This document shows, one piece after another, positions 7,144 to 8,512 of a stretch of 8,512 nucleotides of DNA; the first letter of the stretch is position 1, and the number at the start of each line of letters is the position of its first letter. The position numbers and the translations under genes are program-made. Below the pieces are notes generated by a model. That model had not been told where the DNA came from and did no database searches. It saw nothing but the letters and a program-made list of their open reading frames with translations. Source of the DNA: Pirellulaceae bacterium (lineage in GTDB: Bacteria > Planctomycetota > Planctomycetia > Pirellulales > Pirellulaceae); the NCBI GenBank assembly GCA_030744095.1, contig JASLRF010000485.1, positions 1-8,512 of the forward strand, read 5' to 3'.

Positions 7144-7490
7144 TGCGAACCCGGATGGCGATAGGCTAAGTGCTGAGGGAAGTCACTGCACGGTAGTTTG
7201 TCCACTTTGCCAAGGGGGACCACTCGCGTCGCTGATCCTGATTCGAGCTTGATTCGTCACCCTCTCATTGTATGCCTATTCACTCCGAAGATGAACAAGA
7301 CACCTTTGACTCGCCCCGAGAAGGATGGCACCGGATCTGTTTTACTCGTCAGTGATGAGACGTTCCCGAATATGGTACCCGTATCCCGTATTTGACACAG
7401 ATCGGGCTCGCCAGGAGAATCTGTCTGTTATCCTTCGCGGCAGTCAATTGTCCGGAGATGTCGCACCTCTTTGGGGAGAAGAACAACGCG
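7144..7490. other. Divergent promoter region between the ABC operon and the lyase pseudogene
   Basis: About 350 bases without a credible gene. It holds a weak minus-strand promoter candidate for the ABC pair (7267-7295), a tandem CCCGTAT duplication (7378-7391), and a plus-strand promoter candidate (7392-7420). The small plus-strand open frames at 7198-7395 and 7325-7618 have no signal peptide, motif or ribosome binding site and are not called. Confidence 0.5.
7378..7420 (+). promoter_or_regulatory. Candidate promoter of the rhamnogalacturonan lyase pseudogene
   Basis: A perfect TTGACA (7392-7397) is followed after 17 bp by GAGAAT (7415-7420), a 4/6 match to the -10 box. Directly upstream is a perfect tandem repeat CCCGTAT-CCCGTAT (7378-7391), which could be an activator site. 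The predicted transcript would start about 65 nt before the ATG at 7491. The -35 and spacing are good, the -10 mediocre. Confidence 0.3.
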
Positions 7491-8199
7491 ATGCGGATGT
7501 CGTTTTCAATGATTGGCGGCCTGGGGCTTCTTCTGGCTGTGTCGGCGCCGGCGCGGGCACCGGCACAAAGACAGATGGAAAATCTGATTCGCGGCATCGT
7601 CGCCGTCGAGACAGCTGACGACGAAGTTTACATTGGCTGGCGACTGTTCGCGACCGATCCTGAGTCAATCGCTGCGATCGCTTTCTCGCCTGCATTGCTT
7701 ATCTGGACGGTGAGCGGCCGAGCGTCGTGATGTGCCGTGGTGTGTATGGTCGCATCGTCATGGCTGCCTGGGACTGGCGTGACGGAGAACTAACGAGCCG
7801 CTGGGTCTTTGACTCGGGAATTAGCTATCCACCTTTCGACAACGCTTCACCCTATTCGGGAATGGGCGGCCATTCGCTGTCGGTGGCCGACGTCGATAAC
7901 GACGGCAAGGATGAAATCGTCTATCAAGCAATGGTCGTCGACGACAACGGCGAAGGACTTTACTCAACGGGCCTGCGACATGGCGATTCGATGCACATTA
8001 GCGATATGTACCCTGATCGTCCTGGGCTGGAAGTCTTCACGGACCGCAATACCGACTGAGCATCGCCTGGCAAAACGTGGTCTATAACAAGCCACCTCAC
8101 CCGCGTTTCTTTCTCGGTGACGGGATGAAGCTCCCTCCCAAACCCAACATTCACCTCATTGGGAGAGGCGAGGCAATTGCCGGCATCAAGGACGACTGA
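7491..8199 (+). pseudogene. Rhamnogalacturonan lyase (PL11 family) pseudogene with internal deletions
   Basis: Remnant of a secreted enzyme that cleaves the rhamnogalacturonan I backbone of pectin. Fragment 1 (7491 to ~7673) has a signal peptide ending APA, then MENLIRGIVAVE and GWRLFATDPESIA, the PL11 N-terminus. Fragment 2 (~7676 to ~8045, next frame) reads DRFLACIAYLDGERPSVV, AAWDWRDGEL, VADVDNDGKDEIVY (a calcium-binding D-x-D-x-D-G loop) and GLYSTGLRHGD. Fragment 3 (~8053 to 8199, third frame) reads RLSIAWQNVVYNKPPH and FFLGDGMKLPPKP, the PL11 C-terminus, ending at TGA 8197-8199. Order is collinear with the family, but about 210 residues remain of roughly 600, so several hundred codons are missing between fragments 1 and 2 and again between 2 and 3. 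Alignment landmarks are from memory of the family. Assembly error is possible, but the frames are clean inside each fragment. Confidence 0.85.
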
Positions 8200-8512
8200 A
8201 TCATGCAGTTCACGGGCGAAGCAGTTCGATATTTGGCGCGACGCCTAACCCGGATTATTCACTAGCCTGCGAGTCTTGAAATTGCGCAATTGCAAACTAG
8301 CATTGGCCAACGGCCATCAATCACCGTAGCCTGGGGCATCGCCCCAGGAATCGTAAGCAATTGGTCGTGTCTGGCCGAAGGCCATAATCATCGGTGGCGA
8401 AGGTCGTGTGAACATGGCCTGTGGCCAATTGAACCGTGTTTTTTAACCTCCCTGGGGCGATGCCCCAGGCTACGTTGACAGGAGGCCTTCGGCCAATAGT
8501 CGAAATACCCAA
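8200..8512. other. Intergenic region after the lyase pseudogene
   Basis: No gene is called from here to the window end. The first ~100 bases show nothing I can interpret; the rest is the palindromic repeat element at 8303-8496. Frames open on both strands (8290-8478 plus, 8321-8512 minus) are by-products of that element, because each strand reads nearly the same peptide from it. Confidence 0.6.
8303..8496. repeat. 194-bp imperfect palindromic element built of six small hairpins
   Basis: Six short hairpins with 3-nt loops lie in mirror order around 8399.5. Left to right: TGGCC-AAC-GGCCA (8304-8316), CCTGGGGC-ATC-GCCCCAGG (8330-8348), TGGCC-GAA-GGCCA (8372-8384), TGGCC-TGT-GGCCA (8415-8427), CCTGGGGC-GAT-GCCCCAGG (8451-8469) and GGCC-TTC-GGCC (8484-8494). 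The two large hairpins with flanking CGTAG form a perfect 24-bp inverted repeat (8325-8348 with 8451-8474). The arms align without indels from end to end. No transposase, target-site duplication or T-tract is visible. It is probably a non-autonomous interspersed repeat (REP-like); I recall GTAGCCTGGGGC-type repeats in planctomycete intergenic DNA, but this was not checked. Confidence 0.8.

Noticed and set aside
7809..8087. Separate gene in frame 0 inside the lyase remnant
   Set aside because: Most of it is out of frame with the lyase fragment 2 and has no meaning; only its end (IPTEHRL) matches the family and is treated as part of a deletion scar.
8290..8478. Small plus-strand protein gene (62 codons), and its minus-strand twin at 8321-8512
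   Set aside because: Both frames are by-products of the palindromic repeat and lack ribosome binding sites.

Overview
The window looks like chromosomal DNA of a planctomycete, probably Pirellulales-like; this is inferred from gene content only. Signs are two Tat-exported Gfo/Idh/MocA oxidoreductases, a secreted rhamnogalacturonan lyase (PL11) remnant, moderately GC-rich DNA, wide gene spacing, and a GGGGC/GCCCC hairpin element of a kind I associate with planctomycete intergenic DNA. No tRNA, rRNA, CRISPR array, transposase or phage gene was seen.

Layout: (1) 1-59, minus: start of a secreted protein running off the left edge, divergent from (2) 313-1623, plus: a Tat-signal Gfo/Idh/MocA oxidoreductase. 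(3) 1662-2746, minus: a two-gene unit with a 4-base ATGA overlap, a six-helix membrane protein followed by a small winged-helix regulator. (4) 2747-3530: a long gene-poor gap with a 23-nt inverted repeat, a short hairpin and an unidentified coding-like stretch on the minus strand. (5) 3531-4847, plus: a second Tat-signal Gfo/Idh/MocA oxidoreductase. (6) 4870-7143, minus: an ABC ATPase and its FtsX/MacB-type permease. (7) 7491-8199, plus: a rhamnogalacturonan lyase gene reduced to fragments in three reading frames. (8) 8303-8496: a 194-bp imperfect palindrome of six small hairpins, mirror-symmetric about one centre without indels.

The two oxidoreductases and the dead lyase fit a saprophytic lifestyle on complex polysaccharides, but substrates cannot be read from the sequence. 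The membrane protein/regulator pair is probably a self-contained regulated unit. The ABC pair is probably an export or lipoprotein-handling transporter of the MacB/LolCDE superfamily; no adaptor gene lies in the window. I find no convincing multi-gene new system. The most unusual objects are the palindromic element at the right end and the repeat-scarred lyase pseudogene beside it.
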